DNA of 36,450 nucleotides from Obelidium mucronatum (lineage: Eukaryota > Chytridiomycota > Chytridiomycetes > Chytridiales > Chytriomycetaceae), in assembly GCA_025765595.1 (NCBI GenBank), contig JAIVFH010000270.1, positions 1 through 36,450 on the forward strand, read 5' to 3'. The notes below the pieces were generated by a model. That model was given only the letters and a program-made list of their open reading frames with translations. It made no database searches and was not told where the DNA came from. This document shows, piece after piece, positions 19,574 to 29,423 of the stretch (positions are counted from its first letter, which is position 1; each line of letters starts with the position of its first letter). A program made the position numbers and the translations under genes.

Positions 19574-19854
19574 GCTGGATTACAGATGACACGCTCAACA
19601 GCCACATCAATTGACAATTCAAAACAGCCTTGCTGAAGCATGGCATTGGCATGTGAGTAAATATAGTCTAGAGGGAGAGACATTGCTGCTGCGAGTGTGG
19701 CAAAGATTGTTTGCAGATGCTTTCGTTTCGATACAGCAATTGCGACGGATGGTGCCCTGCGAATATCGGTGCCAATAGCGTCGCGTTGCTGAAGTAAAGC
19801 TCCTGTGAGTGATGCAAGCTGCGCATGATTTGGTTCGGGTGGGTTTGACTTCAT
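19574..19854 (-). pseudogene. KDZ-type transposon cysteine-cluster gene, 5' part
   Basis: The ATG at 19854 starts MKSNPPEPNHAQLASLTGAL and runs as a helical N-terminus to ERVICNP, where element B cuts the gene. Removing element B and one GCTGG copy continues in frame into AAKCFECMRSL at 4570. The gene starts about 130 bases from the right end of its transposon and runs inward, convergent with the + strand gene at 1051. The insertion certainly disrupts it; the preserved frame on both sides suggests it was intact at insertion. Confidence 0.6.
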
Positions 19855-19985
19855 TCGATTTGATTTTTATTTTTCTATTCGGTCGAAAGACCCGCCCACC
19901 ACCTCTCTCAACCTCCTGTCACCGAAAGAAGCCGTTCGGACGTCCTACCGTTTGGTCTACATTCTCGAATCAAAGGGAAGCACGC
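19855..19985. repeat. Right end region of the KDZ-type element
   Basis: TTCGGGTGGG, CTATTCGGTCG and CCGTTCGGACG repeat the TTCGG word of the left end, partly in inverted orientation. The point where element A resumes is not exact; SNQREARAH before KYADKFREAEKDAL could belong to either. Confidence 0.35.
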
Positions 19986-20462
19986 GCGCATAAATATGCA
20001 GACAAATTCAGAGAGGCTGAGAAAGATGCATTGAATTCTCACCATGTAAGGAATACAGGGAATTTTTGATATGCACCTAATGGTAGAAAGATTTTAAATT
20101 GAAATGGGTTTATGATTATAAACTTGACATGGTGAACGGGTGTTGAGATTTTAGGCTCGCTTAAGCGGCAGGCTATGACCAAGTCAAGGGAATTGATTTT
20201 AAGGAGACGTTAGCTCTTGTAATTAGACGTTAATCTATGAGATTGATGTTGGTAGTAGCAATGTTATTGGGAATGCATATACATCAGCTGGATGTTTCAA
20301 CAGCATTTCTCTATGGCATATTGAAGGAGCCAAACTATATGAAAACAGCACCTGGTTATCCTGAGACAGATGAAATGGGAAGACCATTAGTTTGTGAATT
20401 GGTGAAGGCAATTTATGGCTTACACCAAAGTGCATGTGAATGGTTTGAAACATTGTCAAACT
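19986..20462 (+). pseudogene. Copia element A, fragment 2: start of reverse transcriptase
   Basis: KYADKFREAEKDALNSHH, then LNWKWVYDYKLD, GYDQVKGIDFKETLA, HIHQLDVSTAFLYG (catalytic Asp) and ELVKAIYGLHQSACEWFE are the ordered N-terminal RT motifs of copia. Stops and frame changes break it. The sequence ends at TLSN, well before the YVDD motif, where the minus strand element D begins. It continues logically into the RNase H at 24925. Confidence 0.75.
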
Positions 20463-20715
20463 AGGCAATTTAGTGGAATTTTTGCCGCTTACATGGTTTC
20501 GGACAGCAGTTTGGCTCAGTTTGGCAGTTTTTTAAATTTATTTTTCACTATTTTTTTGTCGTCCGGAAAAAAAAATAAAGAGAAAATTTTTTTTTCTGTT
20601 TCGTGCCGATATCAGCCCACATATATTTGGTTGGGCAGTATGCGGGTTTGATGGTTCCAAGAGCTACTTGTTCATGTGCGTACATGTATTTGATGTCCAT
20701 TTGGCAAGTTTTTTG
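20463..20715. other. Non-coding stretch between elements A and D
   Basis: T- and A-rich, with runs at 20530-20600. No gene, LTR or repeat end recognised. Confidence 0.4.
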
Positions 20716-22160
20716 TCACTTAGATCCGTCTTTCAAGTTGTTGAGTGTTCCAGTGTTGTCGCAGTATTGGACAGTTGGTCGGTCTTGTGAGTAGCCACAC
20801 CATTCTAGGAAGTTGCGGCACCATTGGGTTTTACGGGTGAGTGAGTGCTGTGCGTCAAGTTCGGCAGTTACTGTAGAATCGAGTACTGTTGATTGTTGGA
20901 AACTTTGGCTGATAACTGCTGCTCCTCCGAGTTTAACAATTATTCCAGTGACAGATTTTTGTATCAATTTGTTTCCGGTGTAGTCACTGTCCGCGTAAGC
21001 TTTGTGGCTTGCCATGAAATCATCGCATTTTGTGAAAGTGAGGACTTTATCGTTGCTGCTTTTGAAGTATGCCAAGGCTAGTTGCACTGCTTTCCAGTGG
21101 ACAGGTTTCAGTTTGTGGGTGTGTTGGGTAAGTTTTCCAGTCACGAACATGAGTCTGGTGTCTGTTTTGCATTTGAATTGGAAAGCCCCAACTAGGGAGT
21201 ATAGATCTCAATTTTCCATGTATCAGGCCTCTTCTTCTGTTGGGTCTTCAATGGAGTCAAATTCATCATTGGCTCTGTTGTTCTGCTTTTCCGTCGTTGT
21301 ATTCCGTAAGTTCCAGGTATTTTTAGATCATTGCTTTTCCGTATTCGATTTGATTCATTGTTGTTGTTGTTGTTGGAGAGGTTTTGAAATCCCAACAAAG
21401 TGTCCATCCGCTTCTGCGACTTTAATTTTGAATTTGGTTCCAATGTTCAAAAAATCTGTCTCTTTCTGCTCCCAGTCCTTTTGAATAATAAAATCTTTTG
21501 TTGTCAGCGTGTGTGAATAGGAACATTTTGAGTTCCTTCTTGTTGTCTGACTTTGGTGGGTATATTTTCATGAATACTCCGTCTTCGAATGGACAGGCTT
21601 TAAATCCAAATTGGATGATGCAAGCATCACGTTTGATTTGGTATCTTCGGTTGGCTTGTTTGCATCCGTATACTGCATTTTTGAGTCTCCAGACCCATCA
21701 ACCCCGGATGAATCCGAATGGTACTTTTGCATAGAGGTTCAGGTCAGGTTCCGGGATCTTCTTGGACTGGCATCCAAATGTATTTGCTGTATCCAATTAA
21801 GATTCCTTCAATAGAATGTTATGATAGCTTTCCAGCTGGGTGGTGTTTTGGTAGTAGGCGGCCAAAGGCTGGACAGAATAGTGGTTTTAGCTCTCTGATA
21901 AATGGTTTCTTTCCGGTGAGTGCTTCATACACCGTTATTTTGAATCCTTTTTGAGGTATACGTTGTCAACATGGGTATCATATAGCAGTGAATGGAACCA
22001 TAGGTGTTCCGGTTTTGCATTGTGGATTAGATCCGTTCTGATTCTTTCCAGTAACAGCTTGAACCATCCTTCAATTTCCCCATTAGATTGGTGTTCGTCT
22101 GTTCCTGATTCCTGTACTATTAGTCCGAGCTCTTTAAATTCTTCTCGAAACCAGGTTCAT
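20716..22160 (-). pseudogene. Copia element D: integrase, deleted RT and RNase H
   Basis: Read on the minus strand: WFREEFKELGLIVQ and DEHQSNGEIEGWFK (integrase Glu region), then a jump to NLYAKVPFGF and AVYGCKQANRR (mid RT). So the integrase end, the linker and the first part of RT are deleted between about 21730 and 21780. Next come DACIIQFGF and a Ser/Asn-rich linker. The RNase H (20716-21150) reads YADSDYTGNK, LDSTVTAELDA and VQYCDNTGT. Stops and shifts are frequent. It is inserted in element A in opposite orientation; no LTRs are recognised. Confidence 0.7.
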
Positions 22161-22743
22161 CGCAAAAAATTACTTTTGAAAATTTTGAAAATTTGACAAA
22201 CCAAGGTCAGTGTTGAATGGTTGGCAACTTTGGGAGATACCCTATGACAAAGGAGGCAAAATGCCACAAAAAGGGCAAAAGAAAAAAATTTGCATAAAAA
22301 TGCTAGTGTTATAAAAATGTGGCAAAGTCAGGTAATTGCACCAAGACAGATCTTTGGCACTGAACCAGCAACAAAGGAATAATTTGGGTAAAAATATTGC
22401 ATTGCAGCAAAAGGAATGTTGAAGCCAGTTGTGGCTCAAATGATTGCCTGCTGCCAAAAATGGCAATACAACTGGTTAGGAGCCAAATATCTCTTTTGCT
22501 TATTTTGCAGTGTGGTTCAAGTTTGGGTTTTTTTTACTCAGTTGAAAATTCATTGAAGAAGCAGATATTCGGAAGACAACACCTTCAGGGTCACCATTTC
22601 TGGCACTGTGGACAAGCTGCAGTTAGAACGACACCACCAAACAAGCAACACCTCACCAGCACAAAGTTATGTGTCACATCATTTGGCGGAAACAACACTG
22701 CAGCTGTGTATAGTGGTAATGGGGGTGATGAAGGGGTGGGGGT

Positions 22744-22775
<32 letters not shown>

Positions 22776-23762
22776 GGTTTATAACAGAACTGGACCGCCC
22801 TGGATGTGTTTGCAATTGAGACGGAGTAGCTACCCATATCAATCGCAGACGGTGGGCAGCTTTGCAATCTAAGAGGCTTAGCTACCAATGTGATCCCAAA
22901 TGCTGCCTGCCGCCTCAGGGCGGTCGCTTTCTGGGTGCTTGCGCTTGAATGTTTGACTTCATTGGATCGCAGACGGGGCGGGGGTGGACTTGCGCTTGGT
23001 GCATCTTGACCCCGTTTCCTCCCTAGCCTCAAAATCGCCGTTATTTGTAACAGGTTGTAGCTGTAGGGCAGTTGGGGCAGTTGGTTGACCAAAAGTCCCT
23101 GTCTTCACCTGTTTTATTACCTTATTCCTTGAGTGTCTAGTTTATGCAAGTGTGGTTATGTTTTCCAACTTGGTTGCTTGGGTACCCTCTTAAATTTGGG
23201 GGATCTGAGCAGTTGTACAATACCTAAATTGTTCAAAAAATATTGACTCAATAATAATTGTCCTTTTTGCATGATTTGTCAAGTATGTAGTGCAGTTGTC
23301 ATTGTTATGGATGCTGACCCAGAGGCTCATGGTCTCTGGGGTCTGTTTTGAATCCTTCATTTCTGACTTTTTTTCCATTGAAGACAATTCATTTCTTTAC
23401 TTTATCTTTGTTGAAAATTCTCTTTGAGTTTTGATGGTGCTTTTGCACCAAAGTTGGTGGCTGGACTTTCATGACAAAATTTAAGACAAAAAATGGGCAT
23501 TTTAGACGCCTAAAGTGGCAACTGTTTACCATTGTACTCCTGGCATAAACCAGGACTAAAGCAGTTGCTAGTTTGGCAACAGCCTCTGTTAACCAACTAA
23601 GTTGCAAATTGTGGCCCAAACTTGGACTTTATTTAGTAACCAACGTTTTTTGGATAATCAACAATAAATTAGCCTTCTATTTTCCCCACTACATCTACTC
23701 TCAATTTGCACCCTCAGCTCAGGCCCCCCTTCTGGCTCAAAAAGCCTAAGAAAATTTTTGCG
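22161..23762. mobile_element. 1.6-kb insertion in element D with short inverted ends
   Basis: The left end CGCAAAAAATTACTTTT and the right end (reverse) CGCAAAAATTTTCTTAG are similar inverted ends, flanked by AT on both sides. Removing it brings LDKAGQHRPT directly next to TWFREEFKELG of the integrase in the same frame, which supports an insertion at this point. No transposase is recognised inside; the open frames are short and low in complexity. The superfamily cannot be named. Confidence 0.4.
22744..22773 (+). repeat. Poly-G run of 30 bases
   Basis: Thirty consecutive G, flanked by GGGGTGGGGGT. It can form G-quadruplex DNA, and its length is probably inexact in the assembly. Confidence 0.9.
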
Positions 23763-24745
23763 ATGTTGGTCGGTGTTGGCCTGCTTTGTCGAGGTGTAGC
23801 ATATTTACTTTTTGATTTGGACACTGTGGTTCAAGCCAATTAATAGTGTACTTGATGAGGTTTGCTATTTCCAATCGCTTCTTGAATCCAAAGGAGACTT
23901 TAAAGCCAATACAGGTGTGTGCTGATAGTGATAGTGCTCCCACGTATCCTTTGATTGATAGGAATTTCTTTGGCATAATAATAGCGTCGCACAATAGTAT
24001 GGCTATGGATTCAAAGGGCTTGCGTTTGATGCCGCCTTGGCAGCTGTGGGTGTTGCGTTCTTGTTTATGCAAGATGAGCAGTGGTAGGTTTCACTGCTAG
24101 TTCTGCGTCAATTTTGGATAGGTTGAGGTTGCACCCGGTTACTCCGCTGTTGTGGGGCGTAATTTTGGTGTGCTGATGTGGCCCCGAGCGTGCCAATTTT
24201 CGAAGTTGTTCTTTGGAATTGTCCCTTTGATAATCATTGCGCTCTTGTCAGCGTTTTCGAAGCTCAGTTTGTACAGTCCATTTTATTCCTTGCTGCTGGC
24301 GCATATTACTAAATTTGGTATTTGAGGCAGGCAACCAATGTAGAAAATTTTTGATTTGTCTGGGTCCTTGTCTAGGCGTTTTTGAAAGACTTTGCATATG
24401 GCATTTTGACTGTGGTGTAGAGGATGTTGGTTGTTGTGTATTTAGCTGTGTTGGCTGCGTATGTTGCACTGCACTTGAGTTAGCTGTAGCTGCAACAAGG
24501 ATCACTGTGGTGGAAATAAAACCTCCTGGTAGTGGTTTGGTGACTGCGGGTTTCCTGTGGTCCCACGCTTCGGTGATGGACTTGTAATGATAGTTCTTAG
24601 CGTCAAGTTCAATGTCATTTACTGTGTTTTTGGTGGCGTCAAGCCATTCTTGGAATACTGGGCGTTTTCTTGTGTAAGGACGGTAGTTGTAGACATATTT
24701 GATAGCAGTGGTTGGTAGTAGCTGTGGTTTGATTGCATAAGACAT
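23763..24745 (-). pseudogene. Copia element D: gag and start of integrase
   Basis: The ATG at 24745 opens a 165-residue gag-like frame to 24248. It begins MSYAIKPQLLPTTAIKYVYN and contains FQEWLDATKNTVNDIELDAKNY, followed by a Thr/Gln/Pro-rich part. Downstream the frame is lost, but a CSSC zinc-finger remnant lies near 24080 and 23763-24072 encodes an integrase-like segment (EIANLIKYTINWL, MLHLDKAGQ, equivalent to the LHSDNGGE motif). The protease is not recognisable. The 1.6-kb insertion at 22161 separates this from the rest of element D. Confidence 0.55.
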
Positions 24746-24924
24746 CTTAATCTGAGAGAATTAGGCGGGTAGACTAGGATTTTAGGAGAAAAGATAATAT
24801 ATTCTAATAAACACACAAAGTAATAAAGAACCAAGATCTAGCAACACAATTCTCTAGGAATAATGCAACTACACCTACTCTTCATGCAACCATGAAGAAA
24901 TGCTGGTTCTCATAACTGAAAGGG
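24746..24924. other. Boundary region between elements D and A
   Basis: No gene. This would be the leader or LTR of element D, but no matching repeat is found on its other side. Confidence 0.35.
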
Positions 24925-25213
24925 TTCGCAGATGCGAGCTACGCGCAGGAGAAAGGGAGAAAATCAAGAAGTGGATATGATGGCTGGAGCAGTTGTATCT
25001 TGGTTCTGTAAGAAACAAGGAGTAGTTGCATTGTCATCTACGGAAGCTGAGTATATCTCACTTTCAGAAACCATCAAGGATGGGTTGTGGTATTGTCTGT
25101 TCTTGGAGGAACTGGGTTGGCCTGTTAACACACCAACAAGGATTTATCAAGACAACAAATCAACTATTGCAGTGACAATGAATCTGATTAATCATTGTAT
25201 GACAAAGCATATT
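24925..25213 (+). pseudogene. Copia element A, fragment 3: RNase H, first part
   Basis: GFADASYAQEKGRKSRSGY (catalytic Asp) changes frame at about 24980 into MAGAVVSWFCKKQG, VALSSTEAEYISLSE (Glu), IYQDNKSTIAV (Asp) and MTKHI. These are the ordered RNase H motifs of copia. The frame is then cut by the MITE at 25214 and resumes at 25659. The RT middle with YVDD is absent, apparently lost at the element D insertion. Confidence 0.8.
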
Positions 25214-25650
25214 TAAGGTGAGAACGGGGCGGGGTTGGGGGCGGGGCAGGACTTTCCCCGCATCTTTGGGGGTTGGGGTTAGGATTTTCCCGCGCCCCGT
25301 GGGGCAACCCTCGGGGCTGTGGCTTACCTCTGGCGGTGTGTGTATTTTAGAAATAAAAACAGAAAAAAAATTTTTTTTTATAAAATTTCGAAGAAAAAAA
25401 TTTTTGGTTTTTATTTTTTTCATAAATTAAATAAAATTCAAAAGAAAAAATCCGAACTACAGTCAAATTGCTGGTAAGTGGTCAAAAATCACACTAAAAT
25501 GCCAGCTAAATTGGCTTTTTATAGATATTTTATCTTACCTCGGGGGAGTGCGGGGAGTGCGGGGCGGGGTTCAAGTCGACCCCTACCCCGGACCCCGGAG
25601 CATCGGGGCAGGGGTGCCCCGCGGGTGACCCCCGCCACGTTCTCACCTTA
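25214..25650. mobile_element. hAT-type MITE, 437 bp
   Basis: The terminal inverted repeats are 21 bp with one mismatch: TAAGGTGAGAACG is identical at both ends, then G or T, then GGCGGGG. An 8-bp target duplication AGCATATT flanks it (25206-25213 and 25651-25658). Removing the element and one duplication restores the RNase H reading MTKHIDTRVNFFRDH. An 8-bp duplication with TA..G-type ends is the hallmark of the hAT superfamily. GC-rich arms flank an AT-rich centre, and no protein is encoded, so it is non-autonomous. Confidence 0.88.
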
Positions 25651-25658
25651 AGCATATT

Positions 25659-25865
25659 GACACAAGAGTTAATTTCTTCAGAGATCATTTGAAAAAGAAT
25701 GATAGTGAGTTGGTTTATTGTAGAACGGAAGACATGATTGCAGATATCATGACAAAAGCTCTTCCAGGTCCACAACACATGAAGCTTACTGCAATGTTGG
25801 ATTTGCATTCCTTGGCGGATTTAATGGGTAAAAGTATTATGCAGTTAGTTTCATTTGATGAGTGA
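25659..25865 (+). pseudogene. Copia element A, fragment 4: RNase H end
   Basis: DTRVNFFRDHLKKNDSEL continues the KHID word from before the MITE; then ADIMTKALPGPQHMK and a short tail end at TGA (25863-25865). This is the normal C-terminus of copia RNase H. The open frame here shows that element A was less decayed at its 3' end. Confidence 0.8.
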
Positions 25866-26194
25866 ATGAATGCAGTGAAACTGGTGTGAATATAGGTTTT
25901 GTTTTATTTGCAATTAGTGCAAGTGCCAATGGTTTGAGTCCCAGGTTTTTTTGATTTTTACAGTCTGGTTAGATTTAGAAAATAAAAATAACGGGCATAT
26001 ATTCTGATTCAGGGGTCTGCTGACGCTCCAGTCAAATGCATCACTTCTGAAATTGACACAGGGATTTGCTCCTATTGAAGTAGTGAAAAAAGAGAATGCA
26101 AAAAAACATTATTATCCTTCGCTGCAAATTAAGGGTTTGGACTCTAAAGGAAACCTTCTGAGGAAGGAAAAGTTCTTAAACTTTACTCAGAAAA
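25866..26194. other. 3' flank of element A
   Basis: It holds GGTTTGAGTCC (25931-25941), a near-perfect box B followed by a T7 run, in the same position as the tRNA-like motifs of elements B and C. A short + strand frame (26053-26241, start TTG) with KKENAKKHYYPSLQ has no recognised relative. No 3' LTR is identified. Confidence 0.35.
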
Positions 26195-28761
26195 TCAACA
26201 AAATACAATCCGTTCCTCATTCTCTATCTTCACATGCTTAGATATTTTCTGCACAGCATCCGCAAAGGATTCAATTGATTTAAAACCACGCTTTCTTGTA
26301 ACTAACGCATTCACCACTTTCTGAATATCTTGACCATCTCCTGTCAACAACATCTTGATGTAAGAAATAGGGTCTTTGTTCACGTTGACACACGGAGACG
26401 CTGCTGGATGAACCCACAAACCACTGTGGTATTGTTGAAGTTGAGCATATGTGACAACGACGGCACTTCTTGATCCAAGTTCATCGACATTTGTTGAGAC
26501 CAGAGAACTGAATAACAAAGGCACAACCATTACAGCCCCCAATGCTGTAGGAGGAATAGTTGCGGAAGAAAGTAGGGTTTGAATCCTTCCTACACCAAAA
26601 TTGCCACCAGCAACTCTTTTCCGCTGGTCCAAACAAATGACATATTTGTTCTTACCCCTTTTCTTTAACCCAAAGAATACGTCTACTCCTTTACCATTTT
26701 CCCCATTTATAACAACTAAGCCATCCTTCAGCCAATCATGTTTCTCAGATGAGTTCCCCTTGCGACCAATTTTGTTCCCAATTGTGCTCCCAAACTTATC
26801 ATCGTATTCCATAACTGTCATTGGCGACAGCTCTACTTCAACATCACATCCGGAAACCAAAGCTCCTTTAAACAAAGTAGAAAGCTTCACAACAGGGCTC
26901 GCAACTATCAGCATAGCATTGATTCGGAGGGAATGAAAATAGGCTCCAAAAACTTCCCATAATGCCCATGCTGCTTTATCATAAATGAGAGAATCCACTT
27001 TCTCAATTAGCCCCTGCACACACTCAATAAAACATCGCTCTGCATTGAAATAATTATTTGGTATCAGTCGTCCAATTCGGTGAAAGATAGCATATGGAAT
27101 CAACACTTCAGAGTTATCAGTCAACAAACACAGTGAGCTGTCGCGAATGCGGGACCATTTTATGCCACCAATAACTTTACTCGTTTTTTCAACAGGAATT
27201 CCAGACACAGAGTAGGCGGCTAGCTTGATCAAATCAATATCTTCCAATTTGTTTCCCCATTCTTCTACGTATGCGTTTTTGATAGTCTTAAATGATTCCT
27301 CAATTTCTTTGATACTTAATATAACGTGATTGGATGCTTGAATCTTTTCCAGAAGCAGTGAAATGTACTCAAAAGCCCATCTTGGAACACCACCCAAATA
27401 AAACAAATGTCGCCGTACAGGAGACTGCATCAGCAGGGAAGGACCATGAGTTACGGAAGAGATTGCAGTTTCGACTTCAGCAGGCGAGAGTAGCATCATT
27501 GGAAGTCTCAGACTTTCAGTTTTAGACGAGTTGGCGATGGAAATTGCTGAGAAATCAGTACCGGCAAACATCGGATAAATACAGATTCCATCAACAGGAT
27601 CTGACAAAATATCACCAAGAACATTTAGTAACTCCGGCAGCAGCTCTTCCTGCACTTCTACTTGATCCACCACCTTACAGACTCGGATACCATTGACTTC
27701 TTCAATCGATTGATATTCGTCAACACCCAAGAACATTTGCAATGTTTGTCCCACTTCAATTCACCACACTTTACCATTCTTGCGACAACTACCTTCAAAG
27801 CCACTCTCAGACTCAATTCATCACCATTCGAGGGCAAGAAATCCTCAAACCAATCAGCAAACCCTGGTCCATTCCCCTCCAAAAACAATCGATGCAATAG
27901 CCGCCAAGAAAAAGACGCCTGGATTTTCATTGACTGTTCGACCTTGTGGGGTTGGTGACCATTATGATAAAGAACCAGCGTACCGAGTCGGGGTTGTTGA
28001 ATACCTGCCAAATCAAATATCTGTTTCCATTCTTCCAGCATTCGAGATTTACCAAGACCCGAAAGCCCGGAGCAAACCGGAATCTTACGGCTAGCTCTGG
28101 AGGTTTCGCTTGCAGGTTTCGATAATACTTGCATACACTCAGCCGCCTTTTTCAAAGCTGCTTCCCGACCAGCTAATTTAAACGACAGATTTGATGGAGA
28201 AAGCAGATGAGGTCTGGCATGGAATTTTGAAGAATTTGTTGCATAAGCTTCAAGAAAGTCTAAAATAGCGGTCGGGGACATCTCAATGCTTGGGCCCTTT
28301 GGTTTCGACGCCTCCGACGAAGACTTTGAGCCTCTTGGTGCTGTTAAACGTTAAGAGTGTTAAATTACGCAATGACTAGAGAGTATTGAACGTTTACATG
28401 TCTTCTTCTTATTCTCCAATTGAATTTGCAAAAGTAGGACCTTCTCCTGCAGAAGGGCCACCTTCTCCTGGTCAAGGGCCGCCTTCTCCTTCTCAAGAGC
28501 CGCTTCCTTCTTCCCCCACCACCTTGAAGCATTGTCTTTGTAGAGACCCTTTTCAAATGGAGAGAGAGCGCCCCAGAGCTGTTCTGGATTATCGAGCTTA
28601 GTTTGCACAATCGAAATCCCCTTCGAAACAGCCTGTTTCAAAACCATCAGATACGAAGTCGCCCATCCTTTCAAAAACAGACTTACATCACTCTGTGATT
28701 GTACCTTCAATTGTTGTTGGTTGAACTATTCTGTCACAGAAGAGTCCATAGCGTCATCCAT
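26195..28761 (-). CDS. Crinkler-like P-loop NTPase with possible C-terminal nuclease
   Basis: Exon 1 (28398-28761) and exon 2 (26195-28340) are joined by a 57-bp intron (GTAAAC..TTAACAG) in phase. Exon 1 encodes a helical region and a heptad coiled coil (KEAALEKEKAALDQEK). Exon 2 carries a Walker A GLSGLGKS and, about 120 residues later, a Walker B FLGVDEYQS. A long C-terminal part follows, with KYVICLDQRKRV, which could be a degenerate restriction-type nuclease strand. This order resembles Crinkler (CRN) proteins of chytrids and oomycetes, which act in host nuclei or in conflicts between genomes. Two breaks are seen: an in-frame TAG at 28726-28728, twelve codons after the ATG, and a one-base frameshift in a G-run near 27755. 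Either it is a pseudogene or these are assembly errors. Confidence 0.55.
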
Positions 28762-29423
28762 TTTTTTTCTTATAAAAAAATCCCACAGCTCCTCATTATT
28801 CCACTTACACCATCATTGCAGTGTTAGAAAATTTAATTGCACCGTCGGTGGCTTTGTGTTCAATTGTCCTTTTAGGGTCGTTTCTAAGCATAGAAAAGAA
28901 GCTATCCAAGTGATGGGTCTTACCGCTACAAAAGACGTAGTGGAGACACGAGGTTGCTCCGAAAGGACAGGGGCTTAGCTGACACATTAAAAGCAGATTA
29001 AATAGTAAAATTTTGATATTGGGAAGTTGTGTGCTTGTAGTTCAAATAAGATGGTGTTTGAACGCGTTTACTAGTGGTTGGCAAACACAATTTTGGTGGC
29101 ATTTGTGGACGTGTCACCATGGAGTTCTTGGTAGCAAAAATTTCAATGCTCCTTCAAGCAAACAGCATTCGAATGACTTGTATCTCTGAGTGACAGAATG
29201 ACAGACACAGTTCTGTCCGCAAGAAAATCAGCCAAGAAAACATTGCACCACAGCCCACTAAAATACTTTTGTTTCGTGTTTTGCACCTTTGAATAGAGCT
29301 ACATTTCAATAGCACCAAGAAAAAGTCTTATTCCAACGTCATAGGGGTTTTCGCACAACCAAAAGTAAAAGAAAAACAAAGAAGAGCCCCAGAAAAATAA
29401 AAGCAGTGTTTGGGAAATATTTA
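28762..29423. other. Intergenic region
   Basis: No gene recognised. An A-rich run precedes the Crinkler-like ATG. Short frames present have no protein-like features. Confidence 0.5.

Larger units (their letters stand above)
906..19985. mobile_element. Two-gene DNA transposon with a KDZ-type gene, split by copia element B
   Basis: This block separates the linker (1-905) from the RT start (19986) of copia element A. Without the 15-kb retroelement inside it, it is about 4.1 kb. It carries a spliced + strand gene (1051-3418) and a convergent minus strand cysteine-cluster gene (start 19854, continued at about 3430-4570). Both ends are rich in TTCGG words, and the word TTTTCTATTCGGT recurs inverted near the two ends (left about 1028-1040, right about 19871-19883). 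I could not find a clean terminal inverted repeat or target duplication, so the exact ends are approximate. The class is inferred from the cysteine-cluster protein. Confidence 0.5.

Noticed and set aside
22689..22842. Poly-Pro or poly-Gly protein around the G30 run
   Set aside because: Homopolymer translation only; no flanking domain.
24248..24745. Host gene on the minus strand
   Set aside because: Its position directly upstream of copia integrase remnants and gag-like layout fit element D better.
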